21,469 nt of DNA from contig DHNI01000116.1 in the NCBI GenBank assembly GCA_002409455.1, positions 38,917 through 60,385 of the forward strand. Direction: 5' to 3'. The notes below the pieces were generated by a model. It was not told the origin of the DNA, ran no database searches, and worked only from the letters and a program-made list of their open reading frames with translations. The position numbers were made by a program, and so were the translations under genes. Source of the DNA: Firmicutes bacterium UBA5420. GTDB lineage: Bacteria; Bacillota; Limnochordia; Darwinibacteriales; Darwinibacteriaceae. Shown here one piece after another: positions 14,317 to 21,469 of this stretch (positions are counted from its first letter, which is position 1; each line of letters starts with the position of its first letter).

Positions 14317-14996
14317 TAGCGTTTCCGTTGCCCTCTCAAGAACAACAAGCGAAGCAATTGCGTTGCAGATACGGCTACGGCTGCCACATAGGTCAAGGCA
14401 GCGGCATTTAGAACTGCCTTAGCCTTGGGAACCTCAGCCCGATTCAGGTATCCACCGCCATCTAAAAACCCAAGAGCCCTTCTTGATGCATTAAACTCCA
14501 CAGGAAGGGTCACAAGCTGAAAGCCTAGGGCAGCGATAAAAAACCATATGCCAACGAGCATTAGGACGTCAAAGCTAACCAAGTATCCCATCAAGAATAG
14601 GGGTATAGCCATTTGTGAACCTAGATTAGCCACGGGAAACAGATTTGTTCTAAGTGCCAGAGGCGCATAGCTACGGGCATGTTGCACAGCATGGCCGACC
14701 TCGTGGGCTGCAACACCTAGAGCGGCAACACTCGTACCATTATACACCTCAGCTGACAAGCGTACACTTTCCGAACGGGGATCATAATGATCGGTAAGCT
14801 GTCCCCCGACACGCTCGACGCTCACATTGTGCAGGCCATTGTCGTTTAGAATTTGCCGGGCGATTTGTTGGCCCGTCAAGCCTGAATAGGAACGTTCTTT
14901 CAAGTAGCGCTGAAAGGTAGATCTCACTTTAAACTGAGCATACATGGCAAAGAACAAGGCGGGAAGTACTAAGATAAACGTGGGATCATAGACCAT
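14316..14996 (-). CDS. yugP: Membrane zinc metallopeptidase (YugP family)
   Basis: 226 residues. An N-terminal membrane helix (about 5-21) is followed by a soluble stretch with TGQQIARQIL and DHYDPRSESVRLS, then the zinc motif HEVGH (98-102) in GVAAHEVGHAVQH. Two or three more membrane helices follow (about 128-165 and 195-215), with the conserved LPVEFNASRRAL between them. This is the pattern of the YugP neutral zinc peptidase family. Its physiological substrate is not known. It sits between fmt and rsmB with gaps of 14 and -1 bases, an arrangement frequent in clostridial genomes. Confidence 0.92.
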   Translation of the reverse strand: MVYDPTFILVLPALFFAMYAQFKVRSTFQRYLKERSYSGLTGQQIARQILNDNGLHNVSVERVGGQLTDHYDPRSESVRLSAEVYNGTSVAALGVAAHEVGHAVQHARSYAPLALRTNLFPVANLGSQMAIPLFLMGYLVSFDVLMLVGIWFFIAALGFQLVTLPVEFNASRRALGFLDGGGYLNRAEVPKAKAVLNAAALTYVAAVAVSATQLLRLLFLRGQRKR

Positions 14997-15010
14997 TCAA
15001 TCTTCTCCTC

Positions 15011-15931
15011 TCATCGTAGAAAATCTCCAATACAGAGACGTAAACCATTGGCAAAATCGACTCCTGAAACAGCCTTGGCATTGGGTCTTTGTAGCTTCAG
15101 CAAAAGCAAAGACCCTTCTTTGCAGCCTACAAGTAAACCCTGCCCTTCCTGGGCCAAGATCTCACCTGGGGCGCCTTTTTCATCACTAGGATACGCCTCA
15201 AGGATCTTCACCAGCTCTTCTCCTACGTAAGTGTAAGCCACAGGCCAGGGATTCATGCCTCGAATTAAACGGTCCAACTGCGTTGCAGACTTTCTGAAAT
15301 CGACCAAAGAATCTTTCTTCGACAGTTTAAAAGCAAAGCTCGCTGCCTCGTGATCTTGGGGAATACGGGGAGCCTGACCAGAGGCAATTTGTTCCACCGT
15401 TTCACGAAGAAGCTGTGCACCTACGATCATGAGGCGATCATGGAGCTCACCTGCAGTATCTCTAGGCAAAATGGGCTCTTCGCGCTGCAAAATAATATCG
15501 CCGGTATCCCAGCCTGAAGCCATATACATAGTTGTTACACCCGTGATTGTATCTCCCTGCAAAATGGCGGCATTGATCGGCGATGCGCCACGATACTTGG
15601 GCAAGAGCGAACTGTGCACATTCACACAGCCGTAGCGTGCCATGGTTAGAAGGCGATCTGGAAGTTTTTGCCCGAAGGCCACCACTACGAATAAATCCGC
15701 TTCATAGGCCTGGAGCTGATCCATCACTTCAGGACTGCCGATAGATTCTGGCTGCAAAACAGGTATCTCCTGGGCTAGGGCAACCTTCTTAACGGGAGAT
15801 GGGGTATACTTTTGACCGCGTCCGCTCCTGCGATCGGGTTGGGTAACCACAGCTACCACATGGTGATCATCGCAGAGCACCTCTAGACTCGGTACCGCAA
15901 ATTCGGGCGTACCCATAAAGACGATCCGCAT
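15011..15931 (-). CDS. fmt: Methionyl-tRNA formyltransferase
   Basis: 306 residues. It transfers a formyl group from 10-formyltetrahydrofolate to initiator Met-tRNA. The opening MRIVFMGTPEFAVPSLEVL is diagnostic. Catalytic residues N104 and H106 lie in VNVHSSLLPKYRGASPIN, the folate-enzyme signature, and D142 in GWDTGDI. The C-terminal OB-like tRNA-binding domain (about 205-306) is complete. It begins directly after the def stop with no gap. Deformylase and formyltransferase act on the same formyl-methionine, so joint expression is expected. Confidence 0.97.
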   Translation of the reverse strand: MRIVFMGTPEFAVPSLEVLCDDHHVVAVVTQPDRRSGRGQKYTPSPVKKVALAQEIPVLQPESIGSPEVMDQLQAYEADLFVVVAFGQKLPDRLLTMARYGCVNVHSSLLPKYRGASPINAAILQGDTITGVTTMYMASGWDTGDIILQREEPILPRDTAGELHDRLMIVGAQLLRETVEQIASGQAPRIPQDHEAASFAFKLSKKDSLVDFRKSATQLDRLIRGMNPWPVAYTYVGEELVKILEAYPSDEKGAPGEILAQEGQGLLVGCKEGSLLLLKLQRPNAKAVSGVDFANGLRLCIGDFLR

Positions 15932-16447
15932 TCAATCATCCTCCCGCGGCGCAACCTGATTGACAGCTTGAACCTCTGCCTCAATTTCAGGAGATTCAAC
16001 TTCAGCCTCACCTAACATGCGATCGAGCATTAGAACTCCGTCTAAATGGTCAATCTCGTGCTGGAGCGCTCGGGCAAAAAGGCCGTCTGCCTTAATACGT
16101 ACTTGTTTGCCTTTTTCATCTAGGCCTGCAATCTCTACTTCAGTGGAACGCTTCACATACACCCAGCGCTCAGGAATGCTCAGGCATCCTTCCACATCAA
16201 TTTCCTCTCCACTGGCATCTAACATGACAGGATTCACAAGCACGATAGGGCCTTCGCCCACATCCAAAACAATAATTCGTTGGCTCACCCCAACTTGTGG
16301 GGCGGCCAATCCGATGCCATTGGCCTCATGCATGGTTTCGAGCATGTCATCTATTAGTTTCGCAACCTTCTTGGTTATTTTGGGTACTTCGACTGCAATT
16401 TGCTCCAATACCGGATCACCGATAGTGACAATTGGAAGCTTCGCCAT
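15932..16447 (-). CDS. def: Peptide deformylase
   Basis: 171 residues from the ATG at 16447, which has GAGGTG seven bases upstream and gives the usual start MAKLPIVTIGDPVL. The frame extends 27 bases further but without a ribosome binding site. It removes the formyl group from nascent proteins using a metal ion. All three motifs are present: GIGLAAPQVG (44-53), EGCLS with metal ligand C88, and QHEIDHLDG with H130, E131 and H134. The protein ends in an acidic tail (EAEVESPEIEAEVQAV). It is the first gene of a def-fmt-yugP-rsmB operon with its own extended -10 promoter. Confidence 0.97.
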   Translation of the reverse strand: MAKLPIVTIGDPVLEQIAVEVPKITKKVAKLIDDMLETMHEANGIGLAAPQVGVSQRIIVLDVGEGPIVLVNPVMLDASGEEIDVEGCLSIPERWVYVKRSTEVEIAGLDEKGKQVRIKADGLFARALQHEIDHLDGVLMLDRMLGEAEVESPEIEAEVQAVNQVAPREDD

Positions 16448-16477
16448 GGTCAACACCTCGGTTTCTTCTATCACTCT

Positions 16478-16486
16478 ATTATATCA
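16478..16486 (-). promoter_or_regulatory. Extended -10 promoter of the def operon
   Basis: Minus strand TGATATAAT: a perfect TATAAT (16483-16478) with the TG extension. No good -35 lies 17 bases upstream, where the end of priA is. A start near 16471 leaves about 24 bases to the def ATG. Confidence 0.65.
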
Positions 16487-16489
16487 TAC

Positions 16490-18679
16490 CTAAAGCATAA
16501 AGAGGGGATCAATATCGATTGTCACTTGCACGTGAGCCCCCACATCAGGAAGCTCGCGCAACATTGCAGAGGGAAGAGTATCACTTTTCAGCAGAATTTG
16601 CCAGCGAAAGCGCCCCTGAATGCGACCAATCGGTGCCGGTGCGGGGCCTAACATATCCTCCGCTGGAAATCCTTGCCTTGCCAAATGAGCATGGACAAGG
16701 AGGATACCATCCTCTGTTTCTTGCTTTGGGCCACTACACAAAATCCGGGTAAGGGTTCGAAATGGGGGATAACCCAACTGCCTGCGAAAGCCTATCTCCC
16801 TGCGATAAAAGTCTAGGTAGTCATGATTTTGGGCTGCAGAAATGGCGAAGTGGGTGGGGTCATAGGACTGAATGATAACCCGCCCCTCCCTCTCTCCCCG
16901 GCCACTCCTCCCGGCCACCTGCGTAAGCAGCTGGAAGGTGCGCTCGGAAGAGCGAATATCGGGAAAGCTCAAGGCAAGATCCGCACTTAACACCCCTACC
17001 AAAGTCACATTAGGAAAATCTAAGCCCTTGGCTACCATCTGCGTCCCCACCAAGATTTGCGCTTGACCTGAAGCAAACTTTTTTAAGATGGCAGCATGGG
17101 CCCCTTTACGCCGGGTTGTATCAGCATCGAGACGTACCGTCTTAAGCTCAGGAAAGTCCTTAGCGAGCACCTCTTCGACCTGTTCTGTGCCTACACCAAA
17201 TTGGCGGAGGAAGCGAGAAGCACACTTGGGGCACTTCTGCGGCATCGGCTCGCGATGTAAGCAGTAATGGCAATGCATACGTTCATCTTCTTGATGATAC
17301 GTGAGAGACACCTGACAGTTAGGGCACTCCAGCACCTCTCCGCATTCCCTGCACAGTACAAAGCGTGAAAAACCCCGCCGATTAAGAAGAATAATGGCCT
17401 GATTATCGGTCCGGACAAGCTCTCCTAGAGCCGTTTTTAGCTCGGTGCTGAACATAGAACGATTTCCCTGTTCAAACTGCTCCCGCATATCTACCACACG
17501 CACAGTAGGTAAGGGCCTGGCTTCGACCCTTTCCGTCAACTCTGCTAAGCAAAAGTGCCCCTGGAGGGCTTGATGATAGCTTTCCAGTGCAGGGGTAGCA
17601 CTTCCCAAAATTACCTGGGCCCCAACCAACTCGCAGCGCTTCATAGCCACATCACGGGTGTGATAACGGATAGAGCCCTCCTCTTGCTTGTAGGTACCCT
17701 CATGTTCTTCATCAAGAACAATAAGGCCTAGGTTGCGCACTGGGGCGAAAACAGCCGAACGGGCTCCTATAACCACATCCACTTCGCCATAATACGTTTT
17801 CCACCACTGATCAAAGCGTTCACCTAGGGAAAGCCCGCTATGCAAAACGGAAACTCTGTTACCGAAGCGGGCTGCAAAGCGATTAAGAGTTTGGGGCGTC
17901 AAGGCGATTTCAGGAACCAGTACAAGGGCCTGCTTACCTCCCCTAATCATATCGGCGATGACATTTAGGTAGACTTCTGTTTTACCGCTGCCCGTTACGC
18001 CATGGAGAAGGACTGGCCTTTGCGCGGCATGGATCTCCCTTTGAATCACCTCTATCGCACTTTTTTGCTCCGCCGTCAAGCTCAGCTTGGGATCAGGGAT
18101 TGCATCCCACTCGACCCTTCTTTCCAAGGTCGTAGTTTCAAGGGCAATAACGCCTTGTTCTTCAAGGGATCGCAACACCTGATGGCTGGTGTTTGCTCTA
18201 GAGACCAAGTCGGCTGCCAAAAGCCTTGGTTCCTTCTGAAGAAGCTCCACAACCCTCCTTTGGGCGGTTGCATTCTTTCTAAGCTTAGGGCTTGGCACGA
18301 GCAAGGTCACAAATTGGGCTGTTTTGGCCCCTACCCTTTCCCTGCCATAACGGAAGGCGGGGGGTAGCATATACTGCAACGCTTCGGAAAAGAGACCCGC
18401 ATAAGTCTGTTCCATCCAAACAGCCAACTCTACCAGTGAAGGGAGGATAATTGGGTCTGGATCGAGGAGTTTCAAAACGTCTCTAAGCTTGCCCTCGGCC
18501 ACTTGTAAGTGGCTGGATAACTCCACTACATACCCTTCTATCTTACGATGTCCAAAGGGAACCAAAACCCTGTGGCCGATCTTGATCTGCTCTTGAAGTG
18601 GAGAGGGAATTCCATACTGAAAAGCTCTGTTAACTGCTTCAGCCCGTACATCCACAATGACTCCTGCATACCTTTGCAA
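16490..18679 (-). CDS. priA: Primosomal protein N', replication restart helicase PriA
   Basis: 729 residues from a TTG at 18679, preceded by AGGTGG. PriA reloads the replicative helicase at collapsed forks. The N-terminal DNA-binding domain (1-105) is followed by a superfamily-2 helicase with Walker A GVTGSGKT (227-234), DEEH (323-326) and GSATPALES. Eight zinc-binding cysteines (C443, C446, C452, C455, C470, C473, C483, C486) precede helicase motif VI (QVAGRSGRGEREG). The length is normal. The neighbouring coaBC gene, usual between rpoZ and priA in Bacillus, is absent, and the rpoZ terminator touches the priA ribosome binding site. priA is 42 bases upstream of the def start. Confidence 0.97.
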   Translation of the reverse strand: MQRYAGVIVDVRAEAVNRAFQYGIPSPLQEQIKIGHRVLVPFGHRKIEGYVVELSSHLQVAEGKLRDVLKLLDPDPIILPSLVELAVWMEQTYAGLFSEALQYMLPPAFRYGRERVGAKTAQFVTLLVPSPKLRKNATAQRRVVELLQKEPRLLAADLVSRANTSHQVLRSLEEQGVIALETTTLERRVEWDAIPDPKLSLTAEQKSAIEVIQREIHAAQRPVLLHGVTGSGKTEVYLNVIADMIRGGKQALVLVPEIALTPQTLNRFAARFGNRVSVLHSGLSLGERFDQWWKTYYGEVDVVIGARSAVFAPVRNLGLIVLDEEHEGTYKQEEGSIRYHTRDVAMKRCELVGAQVILGSATPALESYHQALQGHFCLAELTERVEARPLPTVRVVDMREQFEQGNRSMFSTELKTALGELVRTDNQAIILLNRRGFSRFVLCRECGEVLECPNCQVSLTYHQEDERMHCHYCLHREPMPQKCPKCASRFLRQFGVGTEQVEEVLAKDFPELKTVRLDADTTRRKGAHAAILKKFASGQAQILVGTQMVAKGLDFPNVTLVGVLSADLALSFPDIRSSERTFQLLTQVAGRSGRGEREGRVIIQSYDPTHFAISAAQNHDYLDFYRREIGFRRQLGYPPFRTLTRILCSGPKQETEDGILLVHAHLARQGFPAEDMLGPAPAPIGRIQGRFRWQILLKSDTLPSAMLRELPDVGAHVQVTIDIDPLFML

Positions 18680-18694
18680 ATTCCATCACCACCT

Positions 18695-18720
18695 AAAAAA
18701 CCTGTGGATTTGACCACAGG
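18695..18720 (-). terminator. Terminator behind rpoZ, abutting the priA ribosome binding site
   Basis: Stem CCTGTGG / CCACAGG with loop TCAAAT (minus strand), followed by TTTTTT. The next bases are AGGTGG, the ribosome binding site of priA, so there is no room for a separate priA promoter after it. The hairpin also has CTTTTC on the plus-strand side. Confidence 0.8.
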
Positions 18721-18726
18721 CTTTTC

Positions 18727-18912
18727 TTACTTTGATTCGCCTCTGTTGTGCTTCCATTGAATCTTGCCTGCCTTTAACTCTTCAATGGCTATAGTCACAG
18801 GCTTTGTTGATTTGCATCCTATGACAGGCTCAGCACCATCAATAAGCTGTCTTGCCCTTTGCGAAACGGCCACAATTGCCGTGTAACGATCTAATTCACT
18901 CGCAGGTTTCAC
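18727..18912 (-). CDS. rpoZ: RNA polymerase omega subunit
   Basis: 61 residues from a GTG at 18912, with GGGGG about eight bases upstream. Omega stabilises the RNA polymerase core and helps fold beta-prime. The stretch ELDRYTAIVAVSQRARQLIDG matches the family core (RYTLV…A.RARQL). The KPVTIAIEELKAGKI segment is the conserved C-terminal helix. It is slightly shorter than the Bacillus protein. Its start overlaps the end of gmk by 17 bases, and gmk-rpoZ is a very common gene pair. Confidence 0.94.
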   Translation of the reverse strand: MKPASELDRYTAIVAVSQRARQLIDGAEPVIGCKSTKPVTIAIEELKAGKIQWKHNRGESK

Positions 18913-19525
18913 CCGAAAAACCCCCTTCCCAAACTCCTTTTAATTCCTTCATGTCAATGCGGCTGACCCTGGACCATTCACTGCAGATGATCTGCCGTAG
19001 CTGATCGGCGGCACGTCCTAGGTCATCGTTGACGATATAATAATCATAATCTACTATATGCTTGATTTCCTCGTAAGATTTTGCTAAACGCCTCTTGATC
19101 ACTTCATCAGAATCAGAACCCCGAAGCTTTAAGCGCTTGCTCAACTCTTCGGGAGTGGGAGGCAATAAAAACACAAACACCGCCTCAGGCATTTTTTTTC
19201 GAATTTGGGCGGCCCCTTGAATATCAATATCCATAATAACTGCATTACCCGCATGAATCTGGTCGTAAACAAAACTCTTAGGTGTCCCATAACGGTACCC
19301 CACAAAATTGGCTGACTCTAACAACAAATCGTCTTTGATCATTTGGTCAAACTCTTGCTCTGAACGGAAAAAATAATTGACCTCATCCACTTCTCCCACT
19401 CTAGGTGGCCTCGTGGTAACGCTAATAGAATACTTTAAGTTAGGGATAGTGGGGAAAACAGCGTTCATCACAGAGTTCTTTCCTGCCCCGCTCGGACCGG
19501 ACAAAACTATGAGAAAACCATGCAT
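18896..19525 (-). CDS. gmk: Guanylate kinase
   Basis: 209 residues from the ATG at 19525, preceded by GGTGGGG. The frame continues 14 codons upstream but family members begin at MHGFLIVLSGPSG. It phosphorylates GMP to GDP. The P-loop is GPSGAGKNS (10-18), the GMP-binding region is YSISVTTRPPR (32-42) with GYRYGTP (76-82), and MDIDIQGA is at about 98-105. The C-terminal tail (EWSRVSRIDMKELKGVWEGG) is longer than usual and overlaps the rpoZ start. It lies between remA and rpoZ as in Bacillus. Confidence 0.96.
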   Translation of the reverse strand: MHGFLIVLSGPSGAGKNSVMNAVFPTIPNLKYSISVTTRPPRVGEVDEVNYFFRSEQEFDQMIKDDLLLESANFVGYRYGTPKSFVYDQIHAGNAVIMDIDIQGAAQIRKKMPEAVFVFLLPPTPEELSKRLKLRGSDSDEVIKRRLAKSYEEIKHIVDYDYYIVNDDLGRAADQLRQIICSEWSRVSRIDMKELKGVWEGGFSGETCE

Positions 19526-19585
19526 CTTTACCCCACCATCCCTGACATTCTGTAGTGTTCCCTTCAATTCAGCAGCAACTCCCTA

Positions 19586-19849
19586 TTATTCATTCGATTC
19601 AAGGTGTTCTTTGTTGGTTAAACGATGTGCCACAGTCTCAGGTTGCACTGCTGACAAAACTATATGATCACTATCCGCGATAATAACCGCCCTGGTACGC
19701 CGGCCATACGTGGCATCGATCAGCATGCCCCGTTCTCTAGCCTCTTGCACCATTCGCTTGATGGGAGCTGATTCGGGGCTAACGATAGCCACAATCCTAT
19801 TAGCTGCCACAATATTTCCAAACCCAATATTAATTAACCGTATCCCCAT
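19586..19849 (-). CDS. remA: RemA-family DNA-binding regulator (DUF370)
   Basis: 87 residues, start supported by AAGGAG eight bases upstream. MGIRLINIGFGNIVAANRIV is the conserved family opening, followed by SPESAPIKRMVQEARERG, LIDATYGRRTRAVII and DHIVLSAVQPET. In Bacillus, RemA activates biofilm matrix and osmoprotection genes. Structural work describes a ring-shaped oligomer that bends DNA. In other Bacillota the protein is conserved beside gmk, but its targets are unknown. The gap to mihF is 25 bases. Confidence 0.94.
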   Translation of the reverse strand: MGIRLINIGFGNIVAANRIVAIVSPESAPIKRMVQEARERGMLIDATYGRRTRAVIIADSDHIVLSAVQPETVAHRLTNKEHLESNE

Positions 19850-19874
19850 GTTCGTAGCTCCTTATACATGCTGC

Positions 19875-20183
19875 TTAGCCCAATCGCTCTAGCAACTGTT
19901 CTCTTTGCCTTTTACCCAATCCCTGCACTCGGCGATTCTCGTTAATCCCTATTTCGCACATGATCCTGTCCGATGTTACTTTGCCCACTTGTGGTAATGA
20001 CTGCAATAAGTAGGTAACGCGCATTCTAGCAATTACTTCATCATCCGCGGAGTTTAGTACTTCCTGGAGAGATACAGAACCCTTCTTTAGTTTTAGTCTC
20101 AGTTCAGCTCTTTTACTCCGCATTTCCTGGGCTTTTTTCAGCGCACTCAGTTTCTCGTCTTCGGTTAAATATGGTAACGACAT
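19875..20183 (-). CDS. mihF: Actinobacterial-type integration host factor (mIHF)
   Basis: 102 residues, with an ideal ribosome binding site AAAGGAGGTGA before the ATG. The N-terminal helix (EDEKLSALKKAQEMRSKRAEL) is highly charged. It is followed by the helix-two-turn-helix DNA-binding part: LQSLPQVGKVTSDRIMCEIG, then RRVQGLGKRQREQLLERL. The signature LP.VGK….IM..IGI…RRV.GLG is that of mycobacterial mIHF and Streptomyces sIHF. These bind DNA with little sequence specificity and compact or bend it. In actinobacteria the gene is also next to gmk. In Bacillus it is absent, with remA directly behind yicC. Confidence 0.93.
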   Translation of the reverse strand: MSLPYLTEDEKLSALKKAQEMRSKRAELRLKLKKGSVSLQEVLNSADDEVIARMRVTYLLQSLPQVGKVTSDRIMCEIGINENRRVQGLGKRQREQLLERLG

Positions 20184-20227
20184 AGTTGGTCACCTCCTTT
20201 GCCTCACAACTTTAGCACAGCATGAAC

Positions 20228-21106
20228 TCATTCGATGTTCTGAATTTGCTCGCGGATTTTCTCCAGCTCACTTTTGATATTTACCACCAAGCCCGCTATA
20301 TGTACATTGTTGGCCTTAGAGCCTATGGTATTCACTTCACGATTCATTTCTTGAATCAAAAAGTCAAGCTTACGACCAACCGATTCGGTGGCACGTAAGG
20401 TCTTTGTGAATTGCTGAATGTGACTTTTCAATCGTACGAGTTCTTCATCAATGCTACAGCGATCGGCAAATATGGCCACTTCGCCCAAGAAACGTTCCTC
20501 TGTAAGGGTTGTCCCATCGAGTAGTTCGTTCAAACGCTCTCGCAAGCGGTTCTTGTAATCAATAACAACCTGTGGGGCTGTTTCTACCACTTTTGCCATA
20601 CAATCCTCGACCACGACAATTTTGGTCTCTATGTCCTCACAGAGTCTACGTCCTTCCGCTGCCCGCATCGCTTCTAAACTATCTAGGGCCGCGTTCGTCG
20701 CTTCGGCCACACCATTGGCTAAATCGTCCCAATTAAGGACCGACTCGTCCACCTCCAAAAGCTCAGGGAAGGACAGGACATGAGATAACTGAATGGGTTC
20801 GTCACTGCCCAACTTTTCCTTGATAGCGTTAAGGGCACCTAAATAACCCTGCAAAAGAGCGTTATTAATCTGTACAATTCGCTTTTGATCGCCAAATTCC
20901 TCCACAGAGAGCATTACTTCCACTCTTCCCCGTGCCAGTCGATCTGTAATGGCGGATCGAATAGTCTCTTCTAATTGACTATACTGTTTAGGAATCCGAA
21001 AAAACAAGTCCAGATAGCGATGGTTAACTGATTTAACCTCCACTTGTACAGCATAGTTGCTCCGCACCGCTTCGCCTCGTCCAAAACCGGTCATGCTCTT
21101 AATCAA
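20228..21106 (-). CDS. yicC: YicC-family endoribonuclease
   Basis: 292 residues from a TTG at 21106, chosen because GGGGGAG lies six bases upstream and the protein then starts (M)IKSMTGFGRG, the invariant family opening. The frame extends five more codons to a GTG. N-terminal signatures VEVKSVNHRYLDLFFRIP and ARGRVEV, and the C-terminal FLIQEMNREVNTIGSKAN with VKSELEKIREQIQNIE-type ending, cover both YicC domains. YicC proteins are reported to be endoribonucleases that act on small RNAs. It heads the yicC-mihF-remA-gmk-rpoZ run. I see no clear promoter in the 50-base gap before it. Confidence 0.95.
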   Translation of the reverse strand: MIKSMTGFGRGEAVRSNYAVQVEVKSVNHRYLDLFFRIPKQYSQLEETIRSAITDRLARGRVEVMLSVEEFGDQKRIVQINNALLQGYLGALNAIKEKLGSDEPIQLSHVLSFPELLEVDESVLNWDDLANGVAEATNAALDSLEAMRAAEGRRLCEDIETKIVVVEDCMAKVVETAPQVVIDYKNRLRERLNELLDGTTLTEERFLGEVAIFADRCSIDEELVRLKSHIQQFTKTLRATESVGRKLDFLIQEMNREVNTIGSKANNVHIAGLVVNIKSELEKIREQIQNIE

Positions 21107-21157
21107 ATCTGTCTCCCCCACCCCATAATCCTTTCTACTAAGTTCTGGTTCTGACAG

Positions 21158-21190
21158 AAAAATCCTGCTTGCATTCAGACTTTTAGCAGG
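21158..21190 (-). terminator. Probable terminator of the P-type ATPase gene
   Basis: Minus-strand CCTGCT / AGCAGG (6 bp, 15-base loop) followed by ATTTTT. It overlaps the last codons of the ATPase gene. The stem is short, so this is only probable. Confidence 0.5.
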
Positions 21191-21469
21191 GACAGATGTC
21201 TCCTCGCAGCACGCTTGATCAAGCGCAGGGCGGTCTCTGCAAAAAGGGGAAACACAGCAAAAAGCCCCACGAGCATCCAGTCATCACCAGTCAAAGGAAC
21301 TGTCTGGAACATCGTAGCCATAAACGAGTTATAGATGATGAAGACCTGGGCCCCAGCAGAGAGAAGCACAGCAAAGATGAGATACATGTTACCCCAAATG
21401 CCCATTTCAAAGATAGAATAGTGCTCCCAGCGGCATTGGAAGGAAAATATAAGCTGGGCCAGGACTAAA
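21175..21469 (-). CDS. C-terminal end of a P-type cation-transporting ATPase (calcium-pump type), cut by window edge
   Basis: The frame is open to the window edge (98 residues seen). It starts in LVLAQLIFSFQCRWEHYSIF, which corresponds to the LAQL.H.FNCRS….S.F motif at the start of the last membrane block of P2A/P2B calcium ATPases. Then come NMYLIFAVLLSAGAQVFIIY, the extracytoplasmic FQTVPLTGDDWMLV loop and a last helix before a basic tail (LIKRAARRH). This is the cation-ATPase C-terminal domain, about four helices. The catalytic DKTGT part lies outside the window. It ends about 70 bases before yicC and is not part of the conserved yicC cluster. Confidence 0.88.
   Translation of the reverse strand, partial: LVLAQLIFSFQCRWEHYSIFEMGIWGNMYLIFAVLLSAGAQVFIIYNSFMATMFQTVPLTGDDWMLVGLFAVFPLFAETALRLIKRAARRHLSLLKV

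Noticed and set aside
16017..16493. Plus-strand ORF of 158 codons
   Set aside because: It is antisense to def and crosses its promoter. The deformylase motifs on the minus strand are intact.

Overview
The window comes from a chromosomal core region of a spore-forming, Gram-positive-type bacterium (Bacillota). It carries a Spo0A response regulator, a PASTA-type Ser/Thr kinase, RemA, YloU/FakA and ThiT, and its backbone gene order is that of Bacillus (yicC-remA-gmk-rpoZ-priA-def-fmt-yugP-rsmB-rlmN-prpC-prkC-rsgA-rpe-[thiamine gene]-rpmB-yloU-fakA). Base composition looks near 50% GC, and GTG and TTG starts are common. Several features point away from a classical Bacillus: an actinobacterial-type integration host factor (mIHF) beside gmk, and an FHA / PP2C / SEDS / PBP / PknB block in the order known from mycobacteria. 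A deep-branching, Limnochordia- or Moorella-like Bacillota lineage is a reasonable guess, but the sequence alone does not prove it.

Almost every gene lies on the minus strand, so the region reads from high to low coordinates. It opens with the C-terminal end of a P-type cation ATPase (21175-21469, cut by the window edge). Next come yicC, mihF, remA, gmk and rpoZ, ending in a strong terminator at 18695-18720. priA follows directly, with its ribosome binding site touching the terminator U-run. A compact operon def-fmt-yugP-rsmB has its own extended -10 promoter. spo0A is a single gene with its own regulatory region and terminator. A lone tRNA-Pro(CGG) follows, with promoter and terminator. A plus-strand orphan ORF resembling only the N-terminal core-binding domain of tyrosine recombinases runs into this tRNA.

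The second long operon is rlmN - FHA - small membrane peptide - PP2C - SEDS polymerase - penicillin-binding protein - PASTA kinase - rsgA - rpe, with gaps of about 0 to 18 bases and several overlaps. It ends in a hairpin at the rpe stop. It links reversible protein phosphorylation (kinase, phosphatase, phosphothreonine reader) to peptidoglycan synthesis and ribosome assembly. The 32-34 residue membrane peptide at 10051-10149/10155 has no counterpart that I recognise.

Below it, a gene-free stretch (about 2923-3300) holds a strong sigma-A promoter and a foldable transcript that may be an undescribed small RNA. A complete TPP riboswitch with a terminator then controls thiT. The plus-strand rpmB (zinc-type L28) has its own promoter and terminator. 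The window ends with yloU (Asp23 family) and the incomplete fatty acid kinase gene fakA. thiT occupies the place where Bacillus has thiamine pyrophosphokinase (thiN), and a 26-codon minus-strand fragment behind it may be a thiN remnant.
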